64,000 nt of DNA from Siphonodentalium dalli (Eukaryota > Mollusca > Scaphopoda > Gadilida > Siphonodentaliidae). The notes beneath the pieces are model-generated. The model searched no databases. It saw only the letters and a program-made list of their open reading frames with translations, and had not been told where the DNA came from. Shown piece after piece: positions 1 through 15,200 of this stretch (the first letter of the stretch is position 1; the number at the start of each line of letters is the position of its first letter). A program made the position numbers and the translations under genes. The stretch lies in assembly GCA_032622095.1 (NCBI GenBank), contig CP136069.1:31254342-31318341 (forward strand). Reading direction: 5' to 3'.

Positions 1-123
1 GATGTTGACTAAATACTTTAGTATGCTCTGTATCCAACATTATTTTTCCGATTGATCCCAAACTACATATGCATCTTCCAGGTGACCACCAGTTTTCTTT
101 ATAATATAATTTTTTGCCAATAG

Positions 124-233
124 ATCATGGAAATAAGCAGAGAAGTCGACTCATACAGACAAGTGCTTCCAGATTTAGAGGATCAAGTGGCCAGTTTCAA
201 GGCAGAAACAGATGCTCATGATAGAGTTCTCAG
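124..233 (+). CDS. CCDC18: CCDC18-like exon 1 of window
   Basis: Acceptor ..CCAATAG and donor CAG|GTTAGA. It encodes IMEISREVDSYRQVLPDLED and onward, residues 1-37, and ends in phase 2. The LED/Q/V..F.AE..A.D.VLR pattern matches the human LEEQI..LEAEVSAQDKVLRE block. The Met at codon 2 is probably internal, because a good acceptor precedes it. Confidence 0.8.
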
Positions 234-3200
234 GTTAGAAACTTGGCTGATTTTAGATAGAGATGGATGGTAATATGGAAATATTAGTTGTTTTTGGTTT
301 GTAAATCAATTAAATAAAAATCAATGGAATCGAAAAAAAATGGCCCAAGCCATTATTGTAATTCTAAAACTCGCACAGAAATGTCTGCAAAGCGCAAAAT
401 CTATGGCAAAACCTGTCCGTTTCATTCTACTCGGGACTAGTAAATCATCAGTCAGGGTTTCCGTTAGTACGGCTCAGCGTCCATAGGACGGCCTCATTCC
501 CCTCGCAGAAGATCTGTTTGATTCATACATGTACCAAAAGTCAATAGCAATATGCCGTAAAAAATCCAGCTGCAATGGGAGTTCGGGGGTTAACAGAATA
601 CTGGTGAAAAAGCGGGTCAATTGCGCACAGTGTGTTACCGGTACAGGTATAACCCTTTGAAATAAAAGCGTAATGGTTGGTCTGCATTGAAATAGCGACG
701 TTACATGTACACAGCGTAATACATGCCGCGGTGACATCAAAGAATGTCGGAGTGCTGAGTACAGATATTTTTGTGCACGGGATTTCCGTGGACGAAACTA
801 CTCACGCTCGGAGATCCCTTGCTATGGTACGATTACATAATTTGATCAATGAATGTCGAACTGCTGAGTCGGGAAATTTTTGTGCACGCGATTTCCATGT
901 TGAAACTACTGATGCTCCAAGATCCCGTGCTATGGTACTATATAATTAATGGGTCCCTGTGGAGTTCATATTCTGCAATTCATTTTGATTTTACGATTTT
1001 ACAATGACGCATGTGTTCACATTTCCCGCCAAAACTCAATTATATTTTAGAACACGTTGGCTAAAACTCTGTTCTATAGCAGCAGTCGTCACTATAGTTG
1101 TTGGACTAATGCAGACTATTGAACAAGCTACGCATTCCGATTTCATTTCAAAGATTTCGCTACTATTCACATTACGCCACTATAAATATCCCCTGTAGAT
1201 AAACCCTGCAGTATGATGTCAAAGCGCACAAATAATTTTACGATTGACAGAATATATCCTTTCAGTTTCTTTTTCACGGAAGCTACTTGAAATCTAGGAA
1301 ATACTCAATTCAATTCTCCTTGCTAGGTATTATTGGTCAATGCATAGACGCTTTTTAGTGTTTAGTACAATTATACCTGTCGGAATCTTATTGTAAGTTA
1401 TAAATTTGTAAACACTGTAACTCGTAGCTTGTTCATTTATTTAGTCTTACGTGCGTAATTACATGATTAATGATCTGGATACCATCAACACAATTAATGC
1501 ACCCACAGAAATGATCGACTTGCGTAACATACTTAGCTTTGGATTGCTTTGTGATTATCTCAGGTGCAAGGAAATGGCTACTTTTCAGTGACAAATAAAA
1601 AAAATTTCGACCAACGGGACGAACCATGGTCTTCCCGTCGAGTTATATGTTTCCCCAATACGGACTCATTAAAATCCCCTGGCGAAAACCCTGCATCAGT
1701 ATTCCATATTTTTGATTAACCCATTATTCTATATATCCAAGGCTTCTCATATATATTTTTGCTACAGTAAACCTCTCCAAACCGGACCCTCTATGAAACA
1801 AATCTATCTTCATACCAAATGAATTGTCCAGTCGTGAATTCACCCAAGTGCATTCTCACTAAAATTAGCCGTTAGCCGGAACCTCTCTATTGCAAACATC
1901 GGACAGGTTTGTTAGTCCATAATTGAGCAAATGCGTGTATTTGTACCTCTGGACTGAATGCATGTGTACGCAGGTAATGTATGTTCGTACTCTTGTATAA
2001 GAATAGTACAGATTTAATTAGCAGTCTTTTTGTTCAGCGAACTCTTTGAACTGGATTTAAAAAAACAGGCGTTTGATTAGAAGTCTGTACATTGCTTATT
2101 TCACACATTGAGTGAACAATGGATTGAGGTTCCCAGAGGGTGATGCTAACCCACTGTGTGGGATAGCGTCATTAAATTCACCCTCTGGGGACCTCATTCT
2201 GCAAATGATGGACACACTACATCCAGGCTTGTTTGAGAGGTTTTACTGTCCCATGCTTGTTAATATATTTGAAAGCAATCTTCGGCCATAAAAATCAAGT
2301 TATTCCTGACAATTCCATAATATTGGTTTGTCATGCTGTAAGCTAAATTCACAGTCCATACCTGTGAGTGGCTCTGCATTATTAAAAGAAATACCAAGTC
2401 CAAGCCTTGAAATAGTGTGTCTGTCATTTGCAGAATGAGGTCCCCAGAGGGTTAATTTAGTGATGCTACCCCACATAGCGGGCTAGCATCACCAAATTCA
2501 CCCTCTGTGAACCTCATTCTGCTTACACCTCAGCAGAATGAGGTTCCCATAGGGTGAATTTGGTGATGCTAGCCCGCTATGCGGGGTAGCATCACTAAAT
2601 TCACCCTCTGGGGACCTCATTCTGCAAATGACAGACACACTATTTCAAGGCTTGTTTTTATCTATATACACTCGTAATGTCACTCTTATTTTGCATGAAA
2701 TTTTTTTGAAATGGTTTTGTGCAAAAAAACACCACTTCTGTAATTTAAATTTGAGTTATATGTATATAGCATATTATACTATATATTTAGCTTAGGCCTA
2801 ATAAATAACAATTCTGTGTATTCAGGCACCTCCCTCGTCACTGAAATTTTCTTTTAAAAAGCCTCATCAAACATTTTTTTCAATATTTTCTGTTAGAAAT
2901 ATTGGATTTGAACAACAAAGGTGCATTTGTTTTTATTTCTGGATAATGTTTTCTAGATTTTGAGAAAACTTTAAAAATAAATAGCCTCCCGCCCTCATCT
3001 CCAAGTTGAGATCTACCTGTAATTGCCTGAGAACACAGATCTTTTATTTTAATTGCATTAGTACTGATAACTTCTGTTAATTTTCAATTTCTACATTCAT
3101 ATCGCAGAGATGCAGAGGAACGCTACGAGAGTCAGCAACATGAGAATAAACAGTTGACGAGGAAGCTGATAGAACATCAGCAGGATATATCTGATATCAG

Positions 3201-6200
3201 GTCGGAGCTCAACGAGGAGCGCAAATCCAGAAAAAGGTACCGTAATGATAGTGTCTCGTTATTAATATCAGGTCGGCGCTGAATGAAGTATGCAAGTCCA
3301 GAAAACAGTAATGATAGTGTCTCGTTATTAATATCAGGTCGGAGATGAATGAAGTTCGCAAATCAAGAAAACAGTAATTATAGTGTCTCATTAATAATGT
3401 CAGGTCGGAGTTAAATGAAGAGTGCAAATCGATAGTGTCTCGTAATTGATATGAGGTCAGAGCTGAACCAGGAGCGCAAATCCAGAAAATGGTAATTATA
3501 GTGTCTCATCACTACCATAATGGGCTTAAACGCGGCTCTATATGGTAATATCAGGTTGAAGCTGATCGAGGAGCGCAAATCCAGAAAAAGTAATGATAGT
3601 GTCTCGTAACTGATATCAGGTCGGAGATGAATGAAGATCGCAAATCCAGAAAAAGTAATGATAGTGTCTGACAACTGATATCAAGTCAGAGCTGAATGAA
3701 GAGCGCAAATCCAGAAAAAGGTGATAGTCGGGTTTAGAATACCTCATGTTTAAACTCCAACATCTATGTTTAAAGACAATGTTATTCATTGTTGCGTTGT
3801 GTGAAAAATTCATATGCTAATCTTATAATGCTCTGTTAAATATTTGTGAAGCAATAGCCGTTGTCCTATATTGGTTTTGTTCTGGATAATGACTACAGCT
3901 ACTGTGATATAAGTCTCATTCATATATACACAATAACTTTCAGCATAATATAAACTGTAGGCACAGGACTAAACAATTTTAGATCGATAGCAAGCTCATA
4001 ATCCCGTCTTGTTGGAAATTGAAATGTCCGTTATATCTGAGCAAGTACCTCCTGACAGTTATATAGGTCAATGCTTTCTCTGTTTCGTACCTACCATCTG
4101 GCCATCCATATTTGGTGATATTTTTCCTTTGTTCAGTTGCCCCAAAAATGCTGTGAATTAAACTTGATGTTGTAAATACAATTTTATAGCGAAATGATTA
4201 CTCTAATTATAAACTCTATATACATGTATGTATATCAGATTTATGGAGGCACGGACTCAGTATGAATGTTCATTGCTTCAATTTGCTTGCTTCAGTGAGC
4301 GTGAACAAATTCTCATTTCTTATCGAGATGGCTATGTATTGATAAGAATTATGGTCCCAAAATACCTCATGATTGTAGCACTGAAGTTCAATAAATAAAT
4401 ACCTCATGATTGTAGGCTAAATCCAATAAATAAACACCTCATGACTGCAGTGCTGAAGTCCAATAACTAAATACCTCATGTTTCTAGTAGCGCTATTAGT
4501 CTAATAAATAAATAAATACCTCATGATTGTAGTGCGGAAGTCCAGAGAGAAGAAGCTCTCCAAAATTTCCTCGAAGTACAAGATACATTAGAAGAATATC
4601 AAAGGAAGACTCAAGATAAAATCAGAAAGGTATATATGAATAATCATAAGCATCATCAATTCTAGGAACAAGTCTTTTGACTTTTAGTTCCAGTACTAAT
4701 GAAAATTGTAGTAATAACACATAAAATGGTCACATAACAGTCATTTGGTGCTAAACTGCCATAAAACATTTTGAGTTCTTCTTTATCGTTTCTTTCTGTA
4801 ACATATTATGAAAGCTTTTTGTTTGGGTTACCACATACATTGTATATATCATTAATGTTATAGTTAGTTTTTCTTCAGTGGAATTGTAAATTAATATTTT
4901 CTGCTTGTCTGCTTTTCAGTTGATTCTACTAACTTTTGTTGTTTCTTATAATTATTTTACCTCGCGGATGAAGTCTTTCAAGCAATTCCTTTAGTTCAAT
5001 ATGGAGTTCTTTTTGTTTTACGGTACGTTCTCTGCATGAGAATAATCTGGATTAAAATATCTTTTGTTCTTATTTGGAGTCCTGTTTGTGGTAGTTCATG
5101 GCATTTTTTAAGATTTCATCACACACATCTCCAAGACTGCAAATAGCATTTATGGCAAATAGTGTGTACAAGTGTACTGTGTAAGTTGTAACTGAGCCTA
5201 TTTAGATTTCCCAATATTTTCAATAGAATTAATGGCTGCGTAATAATATCATTAATGAACATCCCGAAACATGATGCAAATGACATCTTTAAATGTTATG
5301 ACGCTCAAAATCGCAATTATTATTGAATGATTTCTGACAATTACCGCCATATATATAGCTGGAAATTAAATTACTTCCCTTTGCACTGGATTGTCATGTG
5401 GAACACATTGGATTACTCGACATGAACCAAAGTTAATTTATGATCGATGCCACGTGATAAACATCAAGCGTTAATTCCCCAAAATCTTTTTCTCTATTGT
5501 ATTCACAGTACAAATGTACCTCCGACTCCGTCTAGTCAGATTTCATTTATCAATTCAATTTTCCAGTATAACCAGCCAAAATACATTGTATTACAGCGTT
5601 GGTTCATGAAGAATTGATAGAATATTCGTCATGTTTTATATATAATCGCCGTGATGAAAACATATTGTTAATGTCTCTGCACTTTTGATTATGGTGATTT
5701 GATTCGAGGTTCGATTCGATGGGAAATCTTCCCCCTGATTAGATTTGAGGTTTGATTCGACGAAAAATTTGTGATTTGCAGGAGCCTATAACATTATTAA
5801 TTTTACATCTGCATCATTTCTACAGCTTGAGGAGAATGAGGACTATTTACGAGACAATCTTCTACATGCTAATGGGGAACGAGAACATCTTACAGAAAAA
5901 GTGTGTTGTCTCCAAGAGGAAACTAAGTACCAAATGGAAGAACTCAGGTAAATTAATAATATGCATGGAATATACGTTCCATACGCATCCCGTTGACATC
6001 ACACAGTGAAAATGACGTTTTCCTCAACCACGAAACCAGAACTATAAAATAAAGCATCAACACACATGAAAAAAAACAAGCCCTGTATGTGCATGAATTA
6101 ACCTTGTAAGTCTGTTTTTTTTTGTAATTAACACGTTGAGTGCCGGTTCCCATTCAATTACATGCAAAAAGTACAAGATAACTCGTAGTTGGCACTCAAC

Positions 6201-9200
6201 GTGTTAATCCTTTGAGTGCCAGGTCTGATTTTTGTATCAACCCATACACCCTGTGCCAATGCATTCTCTTATATATGCGAGTCGACCATAGGTCGCCTCG
6301 CATATATAAGAGAATGCATTGTCCTAACAATTTTCCATCATTTGTTATTATTTTTTACAATTTTTTACAATTTTAATAATTTTTTCTTATATTCTTTAAC
6401 AGACTTATTTTGTAGGTTTAGTTCCAGGGAATCTTACGTTTTTCATGGGCATCAAAATTATTACTATGAATACTTGGTGATAGTTTTGAGTTATAACATG
6501 CCCCTAAGGTTTTATCCAGTTCGTTTTTAAATTCGCTATAGCATGCTTAAGCATACCCAAAATAAATTCAACCCAAAAAATGTTAGGGCCGATTTTACAG
6601 ACCGTAAATTAGGGCCGATGAGATCGGCCCCTGGCACTGAAAGGGTTAACAAATTCTAGAATGGGGGGGGGGGGGTATAGATTAAACATATAACGACACC
6701 CTTTGAGTGCCAGGTCGATTTTTGTATCAACCCATATACCCTGTGCCAATGCATTTTTTTTTTTTACAATTTTAATAATTTATTCTTATATTCTTTAACA
6801 GACTTATTTTGTAGGTTTAGGGCCGATGAGATCGGTCCCTGGCACCCAAAGGGTTAATGGGTTTGTCGATACGTCACGTGCGTCATTGCAGAAGGATAGA
6901 ACTCGAGGCTGCGCTAGTGTCTTTATGTGTATGTTCAGATTGATGCGTTCATTTCTTCAAATGTGCATGAGCTCGGTCGCTCAATGGTTTTCGTGTTAGA
7001 CTTGTAGTTCAATGCTCGCCCGCAGACTTCAGGGTGTCACTACAGTGGCTAAGTTTTGAGTTAACCGATGTGTAATTGTAGAGTTATATGCTGTTCAAAT
7101 CTCACGCCTTGTTGTGACCTTTGAGCAAGGTCACTTGTACAGTCACTGCTTTGCACCACTCATGCATTGAGGGTGTACTCAGCCAGGTGTCGATAGGTCT
7201 TGTCAGTATGCTAACCTTGATATGCACACAAATTCGTCATGCAGGATGCAGGGAGTGACAAGCCTTGAAATAGGGTGGTGAATTTAGTGATGCTACCCCG
7301 CATAGCAGGCTAGCATCACCAAATTCACCCTCTGGGGACCTCATTTTGCTTACACCTCAGCAGAATGAGATTGCCAGAGGGTGAATTTGGTGATGCTAGC
7401 CCACTATGCGGGGTAGCATCACTAAATTCACCCTCTGGGGACCTCATTCTGCAAATGACAGACACACTATTTCAAGGCTTGTTGGCATATGATCGAGATA
7501 ATGATCAATGTAATGTGCATTGAAACAAGTTCACTGTATAATGTGCTATATAAATTGATTATTATTATTTTCATTTCTCATTGAAATGGCACATTGAGAT
7601 TTCCCTCCATTCAGATCAAGAAGATAGATTGGATGTTGAGGAAGTCACATCACTGACGATCAAATATCTGTGTCAGTGTTCGATTCGTTATTCGATATGG
7701 TCTCAATATTTGATTCTTCGAATGCCAGGCATTCGTAACAGCTCGTTCTATCGTTCTTCTGCAACATATCAACTAACGGTCGCCCAAAATTTATATTGGT
7801 ACCGATAACAGATGGAGACCGATTGTTCACTATGTTAGTTGTGAAATAATTTGCTTGAACGCCACCTAACATCTTAATTATAAAGTACATGATTTGTCTG
7901 AAGTAAACAGACATATTCGCCAAAATTCAGGTGTCAACCCACGTCCCATGGAAGTCAATGTTAAGATTTCAGTGAACTGGAATAATAGCATTATTTAGCG
8001 CATTCAGTTGGGCAGGCATGATTGCACAACAATGTGTTCCGCATTGATTGTTGTGGTCTTAGTATTGAGAAATTTGGAAATTAGAACATCAGCATGTTGC
8101 ACGCGAAATACATTTACATGGATATACTCATAAAACGACAGTGTCCTATTCCGTAATTTGCAAATCTAAAACTAGTTGCTTGGAGATCTGTGATGTAGGA
8201 GGAGTTTACCTTCATTAGCTACAATACAATACCAGTATATGTCACAATATTAACAGAATCTCACCACCACCTCACGTCTACCTGCTTAATTTGTACTTCC
8301 CAATGACTACATGGCAAATCCTAGTTTTCCACATCATAAAAATGAATTATTTTCATTCCGATTCACATTTCACAATTCTATCCTTAACTGATAGCCACAA
8401 TAATTTACAACAATAATTGCATGTACCAGGCAGCTTACAGTGACTAGAAATCTAGCATATCGGTTGGTAATGATCACATTGTTGGGACAATTTTTATTGG
8501 TGTATTGTTTTTTGAATTACCGTTTCCAAGTAGTCACTATTTCCGGTTGACACATGTGATTATTTGACTGTTACCTGTGCGATAAAACCGATTGAAAGTA
8601 AGATTAGTTATGACTTTGTTGCCATGACAGATCAATGATTATATTAGATTTGAAATTCGATTCGATTTGCAAATATTAATTTGATTCATCAATTTGATAT
8701 TTGGTTCGAATGCAAACAAAGTATTCACATGACCCTAGCTAACTGCTCCAGAATTAGTTGATTTATTGGCTTGTTCACTCCTGAATGAATTCTGTAACAT
8801 TTAGTCTGTTCAAATATTGAGTATGAATAAATTCAGGCGATTGTTTACATTACCATAAGCAGATTTTGCAAGAATGACAATTATTAAACTGTTTTAAACT
8901 GCCTGAGTTGTCTTATTGATTTGTATGTGTCGCTTTTTTTCAGCAACTTATTTATTTTTTTATTTTAGACAGATGAAGGCTATAGACGATGTAGAAAATT
9001 ATACAAAAGCTGACATTGAGCAGCAGAATATAGAGCTCCGAAGACAACTTGCAAAACTGAATGCCAAAATGAGTAAGATAATTCAATAAACTGAATGCCA
9101 AAATCAGTAAGATAATTCAATAAATTCACTAATCAATAGAATGCCAAAATCAGTAAGATAATTCTATAAACTGAATGCCAAAATCAGAAATATAATTTAA

Positions 9201-12200
9201 TAAATTCACTAATCAATTGATTGCCAAAATCAGTAAGATAATTCAATAAACTGAATGCCAAAATCAGTAGGATAATTCAATAAACTCACTAATCAATAGA
9301 ATTGATATATCTTGTATGTTTCTGTTTCTCATGTGCTACTTAACGTTCAAACAAGCCTCTTATTTATCAGCTCCTTGCATCGTTGATAATCAACAGTTTT
9401 TTGTGTGATTTCATTACATTCTTTAGAGGTTATTACATGGTTAGTTTGATATCTGCAAAGCTATCAGCCCGAGGTAACTTCATATGAGTCAGAGACCGAA
9501 GGTCGAAGTGCAGATATGAAGTTACAGTTATATCTTGGCCTATTTCAAACTAACCAAGTTATAACCTTGTTATAAATTAGAGATCAACTATAGTAATGCC
9601 CTAATTAATCGACTTCTTAACCACAAGAAATATGGCTTGTTGCCATTCATCGGAAAGCTCTCACCGAGAGCTTTCCGATGAATGGCAACAAGCCATATTT
9701 CCAACTAAATCCTGAAAAGTTACCCATAATTCTGCTGTGGTTAAGAAGTCGATTACTTAGAGCATTACTGTATATGGTAATATCCATTCCAATATAAGTT
9801 CATCTGCATAAATTTAAGATTGGTTGGACAGCAGGTAGAATATACGCCTTATCGATTACAATTTAACCCTTTCAGTGCCAAGTCCGATTTTTGTATCAAC
9901 CCATATTTCCTTGATCATTTTTCAAATTTATTGATTATAATAATGTGATACATTGATGGAAAGAGCTCTTATCATAATCAATAAGTTTGAAAAATGATCA
10001 AGGAAATATGGGTTGATACAAAAATCGGACTTGGCACTGAAAGGATTAAATAAGTATTGGCTAGTCGTAACTTTGTGTATGGCCAATGGTCATTGACCAT
10101 GCACGTTATTGCAAAGTAGATGTTCACGATTTCCATTGAAATTATGTTCATATAGTAAACATCATTTTGAAATGGCATGAAGCAATCACCATTACTTGAA
10201 GTCAATTTATAACTTCTCGTTCTATCAGACTATCACTGTGACTGTGTCCCCCTAATGACTGATACATTGGATGTAAACACCACACATCAGCCGAGTTTGG
10301 AGCGATATCAGCGGAGATTGATAATAGGTCGCTCAAGGCAAAAATGTAATATCTAATTAATAAGATTATAAAAACCTCAAAAATTATATTTTGGAATTTA
10401 AATTTGTCAAGTTGAATTACTTGTAAATGAATAATTTTTGGAATTTAAATTTGTCAAGTTGAATTACATGTTATTTTCTTATTAGAACAAAATGGCGTAT
10501 TCCTTTTACCGCGTACCGATATTATGTTAATGAGGGGATATAGTTCCTATTATAAATTTGAATTGAACTAATAACGAATATACTATCCACACGTTATACG
10601 CCGCATGTATACTGTAATAAGTGGCAGAGTTTTGATAAGCTACGCAAATACGCATAATGCCACGGAATACAACATTACTTATTTAGCATGAAACGTCATC
10701 GCAAAATATGGAAATCCCCAATCTATTGTCAACACGGGGAATACCCCAATCCAATAGACGCCGGTTTGTTTACATCGCAGACTGTTTGCATCAGCGATCG
10801 ATTACTTCTAACATAAAATGGATTATACTGATAATCTTGATTTTCTGGGTTTTCTCCAAATATACAGGTTACACACACATGGTGGGGAATCCTGTGGTTT
10901 CATGGTTGTTAAGTCCCACCCATTCAAAATGAACTAACACAAAACATAATATACGAGGAACTCACACAAAACATAATATACGAGGAACTAACACAAAACA
11001 TAATATACGAGGAACTCACACAAAACATAATATACGAGGAACTAACGCAAAACATAATATACGAGGAACTAACACAAAACATAATATACGAGGAACTGAC
11101 ACAAAACATAATATACGAGGAACTAACACAAAACATAATATACGAGGAACTAACACAAAACATAATATACGAGGAACTAACACAAAACATAATATACGAG
11201 GAACTAACACAAAACATAATATACGAGGAACTAACACAAAACATAATATACAAGGAACTGACACAAAACATAATATACGAGGAACTGACACAAAACATAA
11301 TATACGAGGAACTAACACAAAACATAATATACGAGGAACTGACACAAAACATAATATACGAGGAACTGACACAAAACATAATATATGAGGAACTGACACA
11401 AAACATAATATACGAGGAACTAACACAAAACATAATATACGAGGAACTAACACAAAACATAATATACGAGGAACTGACACAAAACATAATATACGAGGAA
11501 CTGACACAAAACATAATATACGAGGAACTAACACAAAACATAATATATGAGGAACTAACACAAAACATAATATACGAGGAACTGACACAAAACATAATAT
11601 ACGAGGAACTGACACAAAACATAATATACGAGGAACTGACACAAAACATAATATACGAGGAACTGACACAAAACATAATATATGAGGAACTGACACAAAA
11701 CATAATATACGAGGAACTGACACAAAACATAATATACGAGGAACTGACACAAAACATAATATACGAGGAACTGACACAAAACATAATATATGAGGAACTG
11801 ACACAAAACATAATATACGAGGAACTGACACAAAACATAATATACGAGGAACTGACACAAAACATAATATATGAGGAACTGACACAAAACATAATATACG
11901 AGGAACTAACACAAAACATAATATACGAGGAACTAACACAAAACATAATATACGAGGAACTGACACAAAACATAATATACGAGGAACTGACACAAAACAT
12001 AATATACGAGGAACTAACACAAAACATAATATATGAGGAACTAACACAAAACATAATATACGAGGAACTGACACAAAACATAATATACGAGGAACTGACA
12101 CAAAACATAATATACGAGGAACTGACACAAAACATAATATACGAGGAACTGACACAAAACATAATATATGAGGAACTGACACAAAACATAATATACGAGG

Positions 12201-15200
12201 AACTGACACAAAACATAATATACGAGGAACTGACACAAAACATAATATACGAGGAACTGACACAAAACATAATATATGAGGAACTGACACAAAACATAAT
12301 ATACGAGGAACTGACACAAAACATAATATACGAGGAACTGACACAAAACATAATATACGAGGAACTAACACAAAACATAATATACGAGGAACTAACACAA
12401 AACATAATATATGAGTAACTAACACAAAACATAATATACGAGGAACTAACACAAAACATAATATACGAGGAACTAACACAAAACATAATATACGAGGAAC
12501 TAACACAAAACATAATATACGAAGAACTAACACAAAACATAATATACGAGGAACTAACACAAAACATAATATACGAGGAACTAACACAAAACATAATATA
12601 CGAGGAACTAACACAAAACATAATATACGAGGAACTAACACAAAACATAATATACGAGGAACTAACACAAAACATAATATACGAGGAACTGACACAAAAC
12701 ATAATATACGAGGAACTGACACAAAACATAATATACGAGGAACTGACACAAAACATAATATACGAGGAACTGACACAAAACATAATATACGAGGAACTGA
12801 CACAAAACATAATATACGAGGAACTGACACAAAACATAATATACGAGGAACTGACACAAAACATAATATACGAGGAACTGATACAAAACATAATATACGA
12901 GGAACTGACACAAAACATAATATACGAGGAACTGACACAAAACATAATATACGAGGAACTGACACAAAACATAATATACGAGGAACTGACACAAAACATA
13001 ATATACGAGGAACTGACACAAAACATAATATACGAGGAAATGACACAAAACATAATATACGAGGAACTGACACAAAACATAATATACGAGGAACTGACAC
13101 AAAACATAATATACGAGGAACTAACACAAAACATAATATACGAGGAACTAACACAAAACATAATATACGAGGAACTAACACAAAACATAATATACGAGGA
13201 ACTAACACAAAACATAATATACGAGGAACTCACACAAAACATAATATACGAGGAACTAACACAAAACATAATATACGAGGAACTGACACAAAACATAATA
13301 TACGAGGAACTGACACAAAACATAATATACGAGGAACTGACACAAAACATAATATATGAGGAACTGACACAAAGCATAATATGTGAGGAACTGACACAAA
13401 ACATAATATGTGAGGAACTAACACAAAACATAATATATGAGGAACTAACACAAAACATAATATATGAGGAACTGACACAAAACATAATATACGAGGAACT
13501 GACACTAAACATAATATACGAGGAACTGACACAAAACATAATATACGAGGAACTAACACAAAACATAATATACGAGGAACTAACACAAAACATAATATAC
13601 GAGGAACTAACACAAAACATAATATACGAGGAACTAACACAAAACATAATATACGAGGAACTAACACAAAACATAATATACGAGGAACTAACACAAAACA
13701 TAATATACGAGGAACTAACACAAAACATAATATACGAGGAACTAACACAAAACATAATATACAAGGAACTAACACAAAACATAATATACGAGGAACTCAC
13801 ACAAAACATAATATACGAGGAACTAACACAAAACATAATATACGAGGAACTAACACAAAACATAATATACGAGGAACTGACACAAAACATAATATACGAG
13901 GAACTGACACAAAACATAATATACGAGGAACTGACACAAAACATAATATATGAGGAACTGACACAAAACATAATATATGAGGAACTGACACAAAACATAA
14001 TATATGAGGAACTGACACAAAACATAATATATGAGGAACTGACACAAAACATAATATACGAGGAACTGACACTAAACATAATATACGAGGAACTGACACA
14101 AAACATAATATACGAGGAACTAACACAAAACATAATATACGAGGAACTAACACAAAACATAATATACGAGGAACTAACACAAAACATAATATACGAGGAA
14201 GTAACACAAAACATAATATACGAGGAACTAACACAAAACATAATATATGAGGAACTAACACAAAACATAATATACGAGGAACTAACACAAAACATACGAG
14301 GAACTAACACAAAACATAATATACGAGGAACTAACACAAACATACAAAACATAATATACGAGGAACTGACACAAAACATACCAGTTTGATTGTTACGATC
14401 ATATGCTAGTTTATTTGTTAAACAAGTTTATACCTTATTTGTTTGGAAATACTCAGTAGTTTTCTTTCACATTCTGACCAAATTTGCCAGTCGAACAAGC
14501 TTTATCATCAATCCCACTCGTTGTGTAAATTTGGTATTCAGAAACACTACATGTTTATTCTATATATCAATCATAAAGTTAAGTACATGGGAAAGTTTGT
14601 GTGTTGAAACCATTGTTATGTAAACAGAACTGTTACAGTGATTTGTCAACAAACATTGCAAATTGCATAGTAAATTCAAATATTTTAGTCTAAATATGAT
14701 TTTCAAAATAATTTTCAATGCTTTGACCTTTTCCAGTGTTTTACCATAAAGTTTTTATTAAATTTTGGTTTCTAATTGGACTTTGATTGTTAATGCCACT
14801 GTAACAGTAATGTTTAAATAACATTGATTCCAAGATAAAAAATCTAGTTATTGGAGAGTTATTAATAATGAAAATAAGAACAGAATTGGATCTATTTTTA
14901 CATGTACAGTAATGCCCTAAATAATCAACTCCTTAACCACAGCAGAATTATGGGTAACTTTTCAGGATTTAGTCGGAAATAGGGCTTGTTGCCATTCATC
15001 GGAAAGCTCTCAGTGAGAGCTTTCCGGTGAATGGCAACAAGCCATATTTCTGACTAAATCCTGAAAAGTTACCCATAATTTTGATGTGGTTATGGAATTA
15101 TGGGTAACTTTTCAGGATTTAGTCGGAAATATGGCTTGTTGCCATTCATCGGAAAGCTCTCGACTAAATCCTGAAAAGTTACCCATAATTTTGATGTGGT

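Noticed and set aside
4546-4629. Use of the CAG acceptor at 4543-4545 for exon 3
   Set aside because: With exon 2 ending in phase 2 it leads to a TAG after about 15 codons, while GAG|A two bases on keeps the frame and the match to CCDC18.
10924-14389. Very long open frames on both strands (up to ~1,150 codons) with repeats such as SSSYIMFCV or EELTQNIIY
   Set aside because: They lie wholly inside the 27-bp minisatellite. The period is divisible by three, several frames are open at once, and the array sits inside an intron of a well-supported gene.
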